Below the pieces are notes generated by a model that saw only the letters and a list, made by a program, of their open reading frames with translations, ran no database searches and had not been told where the DNA came from. A DNA stretch of 64,000 bases from Mortierella sp. BCC40632. Taxonomy: Eukaryota > Mortierellomycota > Mortierellomycetes > Mortierellales > Mortierellaceae. A program made the translations under genes and the position numbers. Of the stretch, positions 49,031-62,611 are shown piece by piece; position 1 is the stretch's first letter; the number at the start of each line of letters is the position of its first letter. The DNA lies in contig WAEK01000003.1 in assembly GCA_011634665.1 (NCBI GenBank), forward strand, positions 1,892,001 to 1,956,000, written 5' to 3'.

Positions 49031-49720
49031 GAGAGAGGAAAGAGAGGAAAGAGAAGAAGGAGATGGGGAAGAGCAGATGAAGAGAGGAGAAGAAAAGGGA
49101 TTAGAAAATGTGTCTTGTGGAAACAAGAAATAAAAATAAAAAAAAGAGAGCGAGGAACTAGAAAGAGGACAGAGTGATTCACCGGACAAGAGATGGCTTT
49201 GTACTTTTTGCTATTTTCGATGGTATCCGGCCCCATTCTGGGCACTGAGCAAGATGAGTCGTCGATGGCGAAGCACGAACAACGGACGGAGATTGGCCCG
49301 GTGAACGAACTCCGGTCGGAATGGGTCTCCATCGATCCCTCTCAGAGATAAGAGCCACCCACATCTGCCCTGGGCGGGAGGAGCGAGAGAGAGAGAGTAA
49401 TGAAGCTAGGCCAGAGAGACAAAAGAGCAGGCCCAGGCCAATGACTCGAGCTTGACAAGCCAAGCCAGAGGGAGAGAGAGAAAGAGAGAAAGAGAAGGAA
49501 AAAAAAAAAGGGTCTTTTTGAATGTCCTTTTCTCTCTTTTCTTTTCGTTTTACATCCTCTCCACTCCCTTGTTTCTTTCTCTACTTGCTCAAGAACAACT
49601 CAAGAACTCCGAGAAACACACAAGTAGCAGCCCTTTTGCTTTACCAACCTTTACCCTTTTCGCCAGTCCGACATCGCTTTGCAGGACGGCGCTTCTCTGG
49701 ACTTTATCACTCACTACTCA
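47730..49720. other. 2-kb divergent intergenic region
   Basis: Upstream regions of striatin (-) and MMADHC (+). CT/GA tracts (48580-48634, 48968-49028), A-runs, and no recognised gene. Part may be a leader or first exon of the MMADHC gene. Confidence 0.55.
48580..48634. repeat. (CT)n microsatellite
   Basis: About 54 bases of pure CT. Confidence 0.93.
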
Positions 49721-50709
49721 ATGCGCCATTCTGTCATCGCTGAGAATCTGTCACCCGTGGCACCATCCGACCACCAGTTTAACATGTTGCATCACTCACC
49801 ATCTCTGCCTGCCAGGCCCAACTCTGATGCCGCCGCGGCAGTGGCCGCTGCTGCATCGCTCACATCCGAGTTGCTTCATGCGTCATTGGTTGCAGTCGCT
49901 CAGACAGGAGGATTCTCATCACTCAACGAACGACGTCCCTCTACTGCCACATCCAATAGTTGCAGCATAAAAAGAGCTGACAACCACAGGAACGAGGGCG
50001 GTGGCCATCTGAACAACTATGGTCGCAATGTCACAGACCCGAATTCGCCCATGCCTCGTGGTACCAGCTGTATTGCAGCACCAAAGATGTCGCGATCCTC
50101 GTTGGCAACACTCGAGTATTCGGTCCATTTGGCTCCGAGGAGGATGGTTCGAGAATTGGCAACTGTCTTTCCGGAGAAAGAGTTGGCAGGACTTCATGTG
50201 GTGCCGACCTTTCAAAAGTGTCGACACGAGATGGTGGCCTGGGACGCGGAAATTGCCAAGGAAAAAGATGATCGTTTGGAAGATGTACGTACAATGAATT
50301 GCCCGCCTGATGAAGGTGAAGATGGGGACTGCGGGGAAGAGTGGGAGTGGAGTGGGAGCAGTGGAGACAGACAGAAGGCTCATCCCCAGTTCTATTGAGT
50401 CAAAGGGCGATAAGGGATATCGCGATCAAGACTCGATTGTCCCAGTGATAATAGGGGGGAACACACACACAGAGATTCACATACAGGAGAGATATGCATG
50501 GGCCATGTCCAACTGGAATGCGGTAAAAAAAAAGGGGAGGAAGAGGGTACTCGTCTTATTTCTTCTTGTTCCTCTTGACCTAACTTCTTTTTTTGCTTCT
50601 TCTCTTTGCTCGATAGTTCATCCGCTGGTCAAGGGCGCTCCATGACGAATTGGAGGAGTTGGGATATTGGTCTGATATGACAGACCCAGCCTCGGGATAT
50701 CCAGTAAGC

Positions 50710-50764
<55 letters not shown>

Positions 50765-51130
50765 CACTTTCTCTCTCTCTCTCTCGCCCCTTCACAGTCA
50801 TATTCTTTTCACATGAAAGCCCAATAGAAGGAAAAGAAAAGAAAAAAAAGCCTATTACCTGGTGCTCACTCTTCCCCCAACTCTTTCTATCTTTCTTCTC
50901 CGTAGTCATATAGTGACCGTGGCCGAGATGTGTATCCGGACGTAGAGGGATGCCAGATGCTTCTCAAGTACGACTGGCAGAATGCTGGATGCTGCAAGAT
51001 CTTGATGCACCCAATCTGGGGCAGCAGGATCTATCCTGCAACCTTCTTTACAACAGCACCGAGGGACGTTCTTCTGCAGGTCATTGCTCGAGTTGAACAG
51101 ACATACCCATTCTCACCCTTGACCACATAA
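49721..51130 (+). CDS. MMADHC (cblD)-like cobalamin trafficking protein
   Basis: Exons 49721-50284, 50617-50703 and 50906-51130, 291 residues, phase 0 junctions. The conserved C-terminal domain reads VFPEKELAGLHVVPTFQKCR, then FIRWSRALHDELEELGYW, MLLKYDWQNAGCCKILMHP and GSRIYPATFFTTAP. This is the pattern of the MMADHC family, which partners MMACHC and directs vitamin B12 to mitochondrial and cytosolic enzymes. The first 80 residues are Ala/Ser-rich and not conserved. The start could lie further upstream, since a good acceptor (TTTGCAG) ends at 49683. Intron 2 contains a CT microsatellite (50715-50762). Confidence 0.87.
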
Positions 51131-51353
51131 TCAAGACCAGCTAGAACAGACAATTCTTCTTTATTCTCATCCTTCTCTGCATTCGGCACTCGTTACCCTT
51201 TTTCTTTCTCTTTCTCTTTCTCTTTCTCTTTCTCCATACAACGTAGTTCCTCCTATTCGACCGTGTATTATATTCTCGTACAACCCCTTCTTCAATACAT
51301 GATCCTCCAATCATTTACATCAACACAGCAGTTTGAACCACAGAACCACCAGG

Positions 51354-51391
<38 letters not shown>

Positions 51392-51565
51392 GTGGAAAAA
51401 CGTTGCCCATTTGCAATTACATAGGAATGTGGATGTACCTGATGACCCCTGTAAATGAAAACCCAGACCCAACCCAGCGCTGTTACACCCCTGCATCACA
51501 TTCATTCTTGTAGCAGCAACATTCGTCTCATTCTTTTCTCATTTAAAAAAGATTCCAACCTCAGG
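51131..51565. other. intergenic between MMADHC and QC
   Basis: CTTT repeats near 51199-51235 and a T34 run at about 51357-51390. No gene is seen. Confidence 0.6.
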
Positions 51566-53338
51566 ATGAAGACCATCCATGGAAGCCTGCTCACCTTGGC
51601 CGCGCTCCTAACGAGCAGCGGTCCTAGTCTTTATCCATTCGTCGCCGCAGATGCATCCTCCTCCATCGAGGCTCGTAGTCTGTCCACCTCCTCTCTCCAG
51701 GACCTAGGCGTGATCTCATCCTGGGAGCCAACAGACCCCAACCGGTTCAACCCCTGGACTGGCGCACTCTTGTCCCCTTTCATGATCCCTCGAGTCTCTG
51801 GAACAGCAAACAATACCCTTGTTCAGGACTTTATCCTCGACTACTTTGCCAAGCTGAACGAGTCGTCCTTGGCTGGTACCGAGTTTATTCTTCCTACTCC
51901 ACCTGGAGTCATCGCTGCTGCTTCTGAAAAGAAGAAGCGTAGTCCTCATCAAGAGTCTGTCAACAAACTCTATCGTCGAGCACCTGGAGTGGCTGGCACA
52001 GGATGGCACGTTGAGGTAGATCGGTTCGAAGAGAAGACACCTTATGGTCTTCGTAACTTTACCAACCTGGTCTTTACCAAGAATCCCAATGCTGAGAACC
52101 GACTCGTCTTTGCAGCGCATTTTGATTCCAAGTACTTTCCACCTGTGTCTGATTTGAGCAAAGTCAATGGAGGAGACGATACTTTGCCGTTTATCGCTGC
52201 CACTGACTCGGCAGCACCCTGTGCAATCCTTTTGGATATAGCAGCCAGTTTGGATGCAGCTCTGGATCAGCCCCGACGAAAGAGCGGTACTCCACAGGGT
52301 GATAAAGAGACGACGTTGCAGATCATCTTTTTCGATGGCGAAGAGGCCTTCCATGATTGGACCCACCAAGACTCGCTTTATGGATCCAGGTGAGTGAGAT
52401 CCCTCTCTCTCTTTTTCTTTTTCTTCTTTTTCTCCCTCTCAAGCTCGGTCAAAGGGGAGGCGTTTTACTTCTCTAACCGATGTGCTACTCTTTTGGTTTG
52501 GTCGCGATTTTTATTTTTATTTTTAGACATCTTGCAGACAAGTGGCTGAAGAGGATCGTTCCACACTCTCGCACAGCAACTGGCAGAACTGGAGGTTCTA
52601 CGGCCAATTACTTGGAAGGAATTGAACTCTTTGTTCTCTTGGATCTTTTGGGTGCCAGGAATCCCTCAATCCCATCGTACTTCCCAACCACTCAATGGGC
52701 CCATCAACACACCGTGTCGATCGAAAAGCGACTCTGGGAGGCCAAGATGCATGGTATCCAGATCGCAAAAAAGAGACAGGAACTAAAGGCTGCCAAGTCG
52801 GGTGGTGATGTTGAGATCGAGAAGGAGGTCTTGGAGAACCTAGTAGATCGGGGCGAAGAGGATGATGATATGGATGAAATGGAAGAAGACCTCCCTGCTG
52901 AGGGGTTCTTGACAAAGAGCCCACCTTACTGGGGTAGTGTCGATGATGATCATCGTCCCTTCCTGCAACTTGGTGTACCAGTTTTCCACATTATTCCAAC
53001 GCCTTTCCCAGATGTCTGGCACAAGTTGGATGTAAGTGAACATTCTCGAATCTAACTTTAGAGTAGTCCCACCCTTTTCTCACTCGCTCTTTCACTTTCT
53101 TTCAATCGGCTGTCGGTGTCAAGTCATTCTTGCTAACTGGCCATCTCTCTCTCTCTTTTTCTGTTTTTTCTTTTTCTTTTACTCCGCATATTCTTCCTGT
53201 ACTTGGCTATTTCTTTAGGACGACGCAAGCGCAATTGACCCTGATGTGGTCGATGGTTGGGCAAGGATCTTTAGAACGTTCGCAGTCGAATACTTAAACT
53301 TGCTAAAGCCGGATGAGCGGCGTCATGACGAACTGTAA
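51566..53338 (+). CDS. glutaminyl-peptide cyclotransferase (M28-like zinc enzyme)
   Basis: Exons 51566-52389, 52527-53031 and 53219-53338, 482 residues. A signal peptide starts MKTIHGSLLTLAALLTSSG. An in-frame ATG at 51455 would hide it, so 51566 is preferred. Zinc ligands match QC: Asp214 in AATDSAAPCA, Glu259 in FDGEEAFHDW and His429 in VFHIIPTPFPDVWH. HFDSKYF and SLYGSRHLADKW are also family motifs. QCs cyclise N-terminal Gln to pyroglutamate on secreted proteins. Unlike animal QC it has an insertion of about 60 residues, Lys-rich then Asp/Glu-rich, before SPPYWGSVDDDHRPF. Confidence 0.93.
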
Positions 53339-53433
53339 TGAAAGAAAAATTGTTGCCTGGGCTAGGTCCAATGCTACAACTATTCCTTCTTGTCAGATTA
53401 AGACTCAGTAATACACCTTTTCTTTTCCTTTCC

Positions 53434-53479
<46 letters not shown>

Positions 53480-53599
53480 CTTTCAACATAGATCAAAATA
53501 AATTCTATGAAAAAAGCATTGGCGTATATTATTGTACAAAAAAAAAACGAAAAAAAAAAAAAAAAAAAGACTATTCACTCAAAGGGATTTTTCATCCAA

Positions 53600-55716
53600 C
53601 TATTCTGCTTCACCAAAGTCCTTTTGGAAGGCCTCCATGATTGCCTGACCCACAGCCATGGAAGCCTGGCTCATATCTTCTGGAGCAGTCTCTTCTCCAA
53701 CAACATCGTGCATCGAAACATCTTCTCCTTCAGCATCCTTCTCCTCTGCCTTGTCAGATTCTTCTGAACTCGAATCCGAGTCCGAGTCTGAATCGGAGCT
53801 AGAGTCATCATCACTACTACTATCGTCCGAGTCGCTCTCCGAGTCTTCACTCTCAGAACCATCCTTCGAGTCTACTGACGCGTCTTCTTTCTTGGTCCGT
53901 GGCTTCTTTTCTGTGCTTGGACCTGCATCTTCCTCTTCCTCCTCCTCTCCATCATCATCGCGTCCTCGTTTCCTGGTTTCTTCTGCTCCACGGTCCGAAC
54001 GGGGTGGCTCTTGTGTTTGTTTCTTGGGCCAAGACGAAGGTGGTTCTTCAATGCTAAACGCCGCCAAAAGTGGATGGCTATGATCGTGACTCTTTTCCAA
54101 CATAACAGTAGTATTTGAATCCAATGTCATGGTCTTGTGTTCTTCTTCTGAGATGTTCTGCTCTTTTTCTTCAACAGTCACCGTCGCCTCTTCTACTATC
54201 ACTTCTTCCTTGGTCGCCAAAGACTCTGCCGATACTTCCAAAGGTGTTGTTGATATGGTCTTTGTATTGGATGGAGTAGATGCGCTGGACTTGAGGACGA
54301 GAATAGTAGGGTATTCAAGCACCTTTTTGAACTTTAGGGCTTCTTGGATTGACTGAGTCTTGGTAAGTGGATAGAGCGCTGGTTTGTTTGCCTATTTGAA
54401 AAAAAAAAAAAAAAAAACATGCCAAGGATATTGAAGAGATAAGTATTTGTACTAAGAGCCGATCTATCAAGGACACGTCGTCGATGAAAGCTTGGCAAGC
54501 AAGTATTTACATGTCTCAGAGGAATCGAAAAGTAGAGAGTATAGTTGTCTAGGTTGTCGGTAGGATATTGTTCCTTGAGGCTGCCATCGTCCGTATTTGA
54601 GAGAGCTGAAGCAAGAGCATCATTCAGTATTGTGGACTCGTCTACTTTGTGTTGGAGGATCCGTCGGTTGGCGGTTTCAGTAGTAGTATCCTGAGGGAAG
54701 AGCCATTCAATTGTCCAAAGGATACGACAAGGTCTAGAGTAATAGCGTCATGAAGAGAAGGAGGGTCAGAGTCATTTCTTTTTAACCATAAAAAAAGCTG
54801 AGCATTAGTTCATCCTGCTTTCCGCTTACTTGTCTCGACTACACTGGGTATGATTTTCTTTTCGCTTCTTGAGCCCTTCCGCCATCATGATCAAGTGAAC
54901 GCCACGTTTCTTGGTTTGCATAATCAGTTGCTTATCCCTGTACGTTCCACTGCCTTCAGCTCCTTGCCTCTCCAGCTCCTGGGCCGCCATCAAGGACAAG
55001 GACTCGGCCGACTTGGTAGAATCGTCCTGAGTTTCTTCTTCTTCGTTAGTGGTATGATTCTGGTGACGCTGGTGGTTATCTTTCCGTCCTGGTCGACCGC
55101 GCGTGGAGCCAGTCTGGAAACGTTTCCTGTTGGGGTTGGATCCAGCACCGAGCTTCATATTATCGCGTGCAGCGTTATCGACTGTCCGTCCAATCTCTTC
55201 CAGAAAGTTGTAGTCTTTTGGATATCCGGTCCAATCATAATGAGATTTTTTTTTAAAAAAAAAATGAATTAGCAGAGCGAAAAAGTCTCAAAGCCCTTTC
55301 TTCTTCTTATGATTGTGTTGTGCACTGATAGAACAAAGACTATAGGACCTACCGCTCATCATATCCTGCTCAGTATACTTTTTGCGGTCCACAAAATGAG
55401 TCCTGGAGCGCTGTCCTGAGCAGGTGGTATCCAGCTTATGCTGTTTTGAACACTGAAGTGAACATGTTTGACAAAGGCATCCGGGGCATTTGTACTTGGC
55501 ACGGTACTTGTTACAGACCTCACATTGAACCACATCCAAGTCGAAAATGGCCTTTTCACGGATCTGGATCCCGTCCTTGACTACCACATCGGATTCTGAT
55601 AATTCTTTAGCCTCTGCGTCCTGGAGAAGTCTCCGTCGTCGTTGGAGTTGTTCCTCGTCCTCGTCTCCGGTCGAAGGAATGTCACGGGTGACAAAGGCAT
55701 TGGAAAAAAAGTCCAT
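53600..55716 (-). CDS. BCD1: BCD1/ZNHIT6-like box C/D snoRNP assembly factor
   Basis: Four exons: 55716-55353, 55214-54830, 54733-54511 and 54391-53600, 587 residues with phase kept. The HIT zinc finger is complete: Cys65, 68, 77, 80, 85, 89, His93 and Cys99 in CEVCNKYRAKYKCPGC and following. DYNFLEEIGR then an RNA-binding-like basic region and KRGVHLIMMAEGLKKRKENH are typical of Bcd1. The C-terminal half is a long acidic Ser/Asp/Glu tract with a nuclear-type basic patch (KKPRTKK). Bcd1 is needed for stability of C/D snoRNAs and hence rRNA 2'-O-methylation. Confidence 0.9.
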
Positions 55717-55993
55717 CGGTCAACTCTGCTACTTCTTTGTGATGGAATCAAAGGAGAGAGGGGGAGATGGAGGGAGAAGGGCGAAAAGCGTCCTGTGCTG
55801 GAATGGAGAATAAGAAGGGGAGGTGAAGAAAAGACTCAATGCCTGAAAAAAAAAAAAAAATGAGCAGAGAAATGTCCAAGCCACGAAAACAGGATGCTAC
55901 AAGAGTCCAGGCTAGAAAAGTGTAGTGAAAAAAATGTTTATTGATGTTGTGTTTGCAGTTGGAAAAAGGGTTGATGTTTTCTGTTCCTAGAGT

Positions 55994-58247
55994 TTACTCG
56001 TCATCGCTCTTGCCAGCAGAAGCGGCGGCGGTAGTGCGCTTGCGGACAGGCTCCTCCTCCTTCTTGGACTTGCCCTTGCTGCTCTTGTCCTCCTCCTCGC
56101 TCTTGTCATCAGCAGTCACGGCATCGGTCTTCTTGGCCTTGCCAGTGTTTGGTTCAGCATTGGCACCAGCCATCAATCCAAGGATAACCAAGAGAAGTCC
56201 AAACGAGACACCAACAACACCAGCAAGGACAGAGACAACAATGGGTCGGCTGTTAAACGCCAACATGGGATCCTCACGCGCAATCTCGATGAACTCCTTC
56301 AACTCCCGGATCGACACGCCAATAGGATCCTCCTTAAAGGTCTTTTCGATCTTGGCCTCAGGGGCAGGGGGACGCGAGCTCTCCTCCTGCTTCTTCTCAG
56401 CCTCGAACTTGATCTTCCAGCTCTCCTCTGCGAGCTTGTCTGCATCCTCGACAGAGTGACCAATGTAAATGTTATCGAACAAGATGTTGTTCTGCATGGT
56501 CCAGATCTCAAATCCGACAGCTCCAATCTTGTCAAAGTTGGAGGGAGTCTGATCCTCGAAATAGTCGGGGTTGGCGATCTTGCGTGGAGCCCACTCACCC
56601 TTGTAGGCTGGGTTGTCGATCAATGGGGCGGACCACTTGCCTTTGTAAGAGGGGTTAGGGATCGTAGGACGAACCCACTTGCCACATCCGCTCACAGCCT
56701 GGCACTTGGGGTTGGGTACGCTAACAGGGATCCAGTCGCCATCCTCCTCATCATCCCAGTCCTCAGGCTTGGCAGCCTCGGGATCAGGGATCTCGCTCTG
56801 CTCATCCTCCAACCAGTCGCTGGGCTGAGTGGCCTTCTCATCAGCAATACGCATAGGAGCATCCTCATCCCAGTCCTCGGGCTTGGTTGCAGTCGCATCG
56901 ATGATCTTGGCCTCATCCACCCAGTCAGCTGGCTTGGAGTCCTTGGGGTCGTCAATCTCCTTGGCAGGGTTGACAGGTGGCTCGAAGCTTGTGAGCAAAG
57001 ATCCTGTTGATACGGACTCGTTGTTGATCTTGATATCGAAAGACTGGTCAGGGCTACAAGAGTGCAAGAGGGGTATGGCCCAGAGGACATCATGTTAGCA
57101 AAGGAAAAAAAAAAAAAAGGATGCTTGGAAACGACGAGTCGTATTCCTTTTGACTTTTGGATCAGAACCAGGCAACTGAGCAAAAAAAAAAAAAAAAAAA
57201 AAAAAAGTATTGAAAAGGGACGTACTTGACAATAAGGGTGTAGAGGTTGCTGAGAGAGTCGAGCTTGGCCCTTGGGGAAGCAGAAAGGTGCTTCTCCTCG
57301 ATAGCACCAGTGAGAGGGTTCCTGTGGCGGAAGATAAAGTGGACCTTGTTCGTTGCTCCACATTTATCAGGTCCAAACATGATTGTCTATAAATTGGTTC
57401 CCCCCAATCAGAAAGCGGCAACGCATTAGGCACGGGTACAGAACACAACGATCTTAGCCACCCGGGGAATTAACATCAAATGAGTAGTGGACATACGTAG
57501 GGTGTGTCGTTGGAGAACTCCTTGTACTTGATGCCATCTGGAGAGTCGGTCAAAAGCTTCATGTATGCTCCACCGCACTCCAGCCCGTTCTGTGCCTTGA
57601 CTTCATACCTGTCATAGAAAAGTGAGAAATCATGGGTCAATAAACCAAGTAAAGTGGAGGGACGAGAGAGAGAAAGAGAAAGAGAGAGAGAAGGATCACT
57701 GAAGAGAAGTAATTTGCTGTCTTTGACATACTGAACAACCAATGTCTTGTCCTTGTTGTCGACAACCTCGGGCAAAGAAGCAGAAATGGCGTGGTGAGCT
57801 GCAGGGGTCTTGACAACAAGACCCTGGTCGTTCTTGATTCCTGGATAGACAGTAGGATCCTCCACGCTCCACTCTCCGACATAAGAAAAGACTTCACCCT
57901 CGGCATTCGATTCCTTGGTAGCCTCGCTGGGGGTCCAGCGTTCTGACCAAGATGAAGTGAACTGCTCCAAGAATGGGGCCTTGATAGTTGAAGGCTATAG
58001 AGAAAAGATCAGACCAGCGATGGTTAAAAGACCTTTGTCAACTTGATAGAAAGATTTTTGGTATAGATCGATGGTAGAAAAGTACCTTGAACTCGGTGAG
58101 CTCGATAGGAGACTTGCCATAGTCGGCATCTCCAGGCATCTTGAATTGTTTCTGGTCCTCACCATGGCCACCCTCATGGGCAGAGACCATGTTGATAGCT
58201 GTGGAAAGGGCGACGAGACCCACGAGGCCGTATGTGATGCGAGCCAT
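55994..58247 (-). CDS. calnexin, ER lectin chaperone
   Basis: Five exons: 58247-58086, 57994-57732, 57608-57497, 57386-57226 and 57053-55994, 585 residues with phase kept. The signal peptide starts [15 protein letters not shown]. The lectin domain includes [19 protein letters not shown] and [15 protein letters not shown] (paired Cys). The P-domain (about 268-393) has repeats of the KPEDWDE type followed by [14 protein letters not shown] type. One transmembrane helix (about 503-528) is followed by a Lys/Glu-rich cytosolic tail. Calnexin retains monoglucosylated glycoproteins in the ER for folding. A retained transmembrane helix separates it from calreticulin. Confidence 0.97.
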
Positions 58248-59029
58248 GATGGAGAATGAGAGAAGAGATGGGATGTGCAGTTGATGGACGAGAATGAAGG
58301 GAGAGAGGAGAGAAAGAGAAGGAAAGAGATGTGGAGAGTGGAAAAGGGGGCAAAACGATCGTTTATCTCTTGTCCAAACCCCGGATCGATTTGTCGCGCC
58401 TGGCACCCCGTGTGACGTGGAAGACGTCCAGCGGTCTGGTCCTCTCCCTATAAAAATAACGATTGTCCAATTGCTGTGATAGGATAGACTGTTATTGCTC
58501 TTTTTTGTCTTTGCTTCCATTCACTGACAGGGCGTTTGTCCTTGGCTCATGAGAATGATGATGGCTGCACAGGATCAGCTCTGCATGCAACAGACACACA
58601 CACACATACACGCGCGTGCGCCATCGTCATGCGCGCGTTGGTTCTCCATCTCGTCTCTTTAGGTCATATGATGCTCCAGGCTGTCTCTAGCTGCTGAGTA
58701 GGATCGCCTGGGAATTTGCCTTGGACAGAGATACTACCGAGGGGGGCTAGGAGAGGCCTGAGAGTTCTAAAAGAACAGACTCTGATTTCTCGTGGCCCGC
58801 AGTTAGTTTGCCCGCGTCCACTGCAGCTTTTTAGGAGGGATTCCGATCGAAGAGAGAGAGAATGAATAATATCCCCCCTACCTCCTCCCAACGACTTGGG
58901 ACCGGAAATTAACCCATGCACTGATGGGCGGCAATCTTGTGGCCACCAACCAACTTGTGAACCACCTGAAGACGAGTTTCTGAGGGTGATCGGAGAATTG
59001 AGAGATACAAAGACGCAAAGAAGACATGG

Positions 59030-59079
<50 letters not shown>

Positions 59080-59500
59080 CGGAGAGACAGAAAGAGAGAA
59101 ATGGACTGCGCGCGATCTACTCGTTGAGTGGTAGAACAATGTTCGGTGGGTACGGATGCTCAGGCTTTGGATCAAGTCCAAACGACCAGAGAGACGCACG
59201 TTTTTGTTTTTGGTCGAAAACGGAGTCTCGTCCCTGCGCTCTTCGCCTCCTCTCCCCAACATCGTCTCTCTTCTCTCTTTTTTTTCTCTCACTCTCTCAC
59301 TCTTACTCACTCTCTTCTCTCTCACTCTTTCCGTTCTTCATTTGCTCACCTACCCCATTCTACTCGCTCCCCATTCTTCTCCTCTCATTCATCCCTCTTT
59401 CTGTCATTCTCCGTTCTTTGTACCCACTTATTCTCCATCCATCTTTCCTTCCATTCTCCACCCTCACTCTTTTCACTACAAAATACCCATTCTGACTCTA
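58248..59500. other. divergent intergenic region
   Basis: Upstream regions of calnexin (-) and the thioesterase (+), with GA repeat 59034-59077 and a pyrimidine-rich leader before 59501. No gene is seen. Confidence 0.6.
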
Positions 59501-60381
59501 ATGTTGTCTCGCCCAAGGGTCGTCTCCATTGCCAGGCTTACGTCTCGCTCGCTCTCTGCAAGACGCAGCCTTACTACTTCCAACCCTGCTCGAAACGCTC
59601 AAGTATCCCAGAAGGAGCAGCAAACGGTCGTCTCCAATTCCTCGACGTCGACAGCGTCAAAGGCATCCTCAACTGCAGCTTCTTCCAAGGAAGCCATTGA
59701 GAGCACCAGAAGTGAACTCTTGGATCGCTTGGGAAGCAGTTCTTCGGGACGTGTCGTTGCCACTTCAGGTAAATCGGGAGAGGTCGATTCTTTGGCGGGT
59801 GTAGAACAAAGGGAAAGGAGGTATCAATTGATCAACCGAGTGAACGGGCATGTGCAACCAACCTTCAAAAAAAAAAAAAAAAAAAAAAAAAAACCTCCCT
59901 GCTGCTTGCCGATTCTCTGTGTACTGTTTCTTGTGGAAGATAATCTGCCGATGCAGATGTCGAGAATAAGACCAAGGATCCCTCAGAAAGACCCTCTGAG
60001 GAAGAAACTTTACTGTCTCTGGCATTCTTGAGTTTGGTTAGAGTGAAGGCGTCAATGCACAGACTTGATCCCTCTGTCTCTCTCTCATCCATTTTTTTTT
60101 TTCCCAGGCTCCAAGGAGTCGTATCTCACCGCACAGCCAGAGAGCATCAAAAAGACAAAGCTGTCGTCGGTTGTGAATCATAACCGTATCCAAGCCGTCC
60201 GAATGGCGAATTTTTTTGACACTTTAACTCTCGTGGTCTACCCGTACTGTCCTAAAAAGGCATTCCTACCCTCTGGCCTCTCCTTTTGTTTTCACAACAG
60301 TCCGCCCGTCGCTCTCGCATGCGAATGGTCAACACCACCCAGAGCGACCGACGGGCACGAGAAGAGAGAAAGAAAAATGAA

Positions 60382-60422
<41 letters not shown>

Positions 60423-61066
60423 CAAAAGAGAACCCACAAGCACATGGGAGCACTATTGCATGATCCCCTCATACTCACACACACTCTCTTCTTTTCGTTG
60501 ATTGCGCAATTCTAGATCCGAAATCGGCTTCGCTACCACATGGAAAAGTCTTTACCGTTCGGCCCGTTACCTCGTGGATCGACAAATTGGCCAGTCATCA
60601 TGGTTCGCCCACGACTACAGGAGGACATCCTGCCGGTTCACCGGCTGAGCAGCAGCCCGCCAAGCAGTACCATAAGCGTGAATTGGTCTTGAAGACAATG
60701 AAGGACTCTTATACAGAGATCATTCTCCCCTTCAAGACAGACAAGGCTCTCTTGGAAGAATACATTAACGTGGGTGGCACACTGAGGTAATCAAAAGAGA
60801 GAGAAAGGGAAAGACCACTTACTGACAAGGACAGAAGGAGAGGGAGAGAGAAAGAGGAGAGGGAGAGAGAGAGATTCGGAGGAAAATGGCATTGTACGAC
60901 TCTCCCACTGTTGAGTGTCAAGGATGAGCAAAGAATACCGACGATCCCAAAGGAAGCGTGCAGTTGATTCTGCACCATCACCCCAATTTTTTTTTTCTTT
61001 CTTCTTTTCTCTTTAGAATCGAGTGACATGGCGGAGTATTGAAAGTGAAAGAAGAAGAAGAGGGAG

Positions 61067-61103
<37 letters not shown>

Positions 61104-62611
61104 ACTTTGTGCCTGTGGGCCTTGTATGAAGAGAGATATTTTTTAATCGGGGTGCAAAGCTGAGTTCGACCACCAAATTCGCACGCCTACATACTTCCTT
61201 TGTTCAATTGCTCACTCTTACCGCCCACGTTTTTTTTTCCTTCCCTTGGTATATGATGAATGTACACACTAGACATGGAAAGATCATGGAAGACTTGGAT
61301 GCATTGGCTGGAGCAATTGCATACAAGCATGCGGATGACGGCAAGACTGACAGCTCTCCGTTGACCATCGTCACAGCCTCGGTTGACAGAATCGATCTCT
61401 TGAAGCCATTGGTTGTAAGCGACATTCGTCTTTCAGGACATGTCACCTATGTCGGCTACAGTTCCATGGAAAGTATGTAGAACAGCAATTAGGCCAAGTG
61501 GGACTGAACAAGGTTGTGGGCATCTGTGTATGTGTGTAAAGATATGACGAGTATGATGCTAATGTCATTGCTTTTATTCTGCTTTATGAAATATAGTCTT
61601 TATGAAGATGGAGGAGATCTCTGATACACCTGGTCAAAATGGCAACACTATTTTGGTCGCAAGATTCACCATGGTTGCCAGGGATGCCTTGACAGGAAAG
61701 GCTGCTCAAATCAACCCCATGTTGCTCCAGAATGACACTGAAAAGCAACTTTTCCAGATGGGTGAAGGTAAAGAAAAAATCCTTTTGTATGCGGTTCTAC
61801 GCAGGCTTGATTCAACAATGCCTTACAATATGGACTCACTGGTGAATATGACTATCTTCATCAAATCGATTTCAACCAGATCACAAGGCCAAGAAGCGAG
61901 TTGCATCAGACTCGGCGCTTACTAGACGTCCACCAACACAAGAAGAACGTTTCCTGATCCACGATCTGTATTTGGAGTATTCACAATACGATGACCCACA
62001 GTCCAAGGCAAAGAAGCCTGATGATGTTGAATGGATGTCAGACACAAAGATGAGCGCCATTCATATTATGCAGCCCCAGGACCGGAACATTCACGATAAG
62101 GTAAAAAGAGGATGTTATTCAAGAGAGGAAAGAGATTCGAGCAAATCAAAGGAGCTAACATGAGCTCGTTTTTTTTTTTTTTTACTCCTTGTCGACTGAT
62201 TAGATTTTTGGTGGCTATTTGATGAGATTGGCCTATGAACTGGCATTCTGTAACGCGTCTGTCTTCATCTCTTCGCGCCCCACCTTCTTGGCTCTGGATG
62301 AGATTTCGTTCAGAAAACCTGTTCCTATTGGAACATTTTTGGCGCTGGATTCACAGATTGTGTATGCCGAGGGTGGAGACCATCATTCTTTCCAGGTGAT
62401 GGTCAAGGCCGATGTCATGAACGTCAAGGAAGGAACTAGGGAGACCACCAACACGTTCTGGTTCACGTTCCGAGACCCCGTCAAGGGTGCTCCTAGGATC
62501 ATGCCTAGGACTTATGCAGAGTCGATGTTGTATTTGGAAGGAAAGCGTCGCCGGATGGTTGGTAGCCGTCTTGCAGGACGGAACCGTAAGAGCCATGGAC
62601 AGACCAACTAA
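59501..62611 (+). CDS. ACOT9-like mitochondrial acyl-CoA thioesterase
   Basis: Supported exons: 59501-59768, 60516-60786, 61273-61472, 61597-61767, 61880-62100 and 62204-62611 (512 residues). A further in-phase exon at about 60108-60185 (after a strong TTTCCCAG acceptor) would add 26. The N-terminus MLSRPRVVSIARLTSRSLSARR is a mitochondrial presequence. Two hotdog domains are present: one around YTEIILPFKTDKALLEEYIN, with HGKIMEDLDALAGAIAYKHA, the second around IFGGYLMRLAYELAFCNA with KPVPIGTFLALDSQIVY. ACOT9 enzymes hydrolyse short- to long-chain acyl-CoA in mitochondria. Intron 3 carries a (GT)n repeat. Confidence 0.9.
61067..61100. repeat. (GT)n microsatellite
   Basis: About 17 GT units in an intron of the thioesterase gene. 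Confidence 0.9.
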
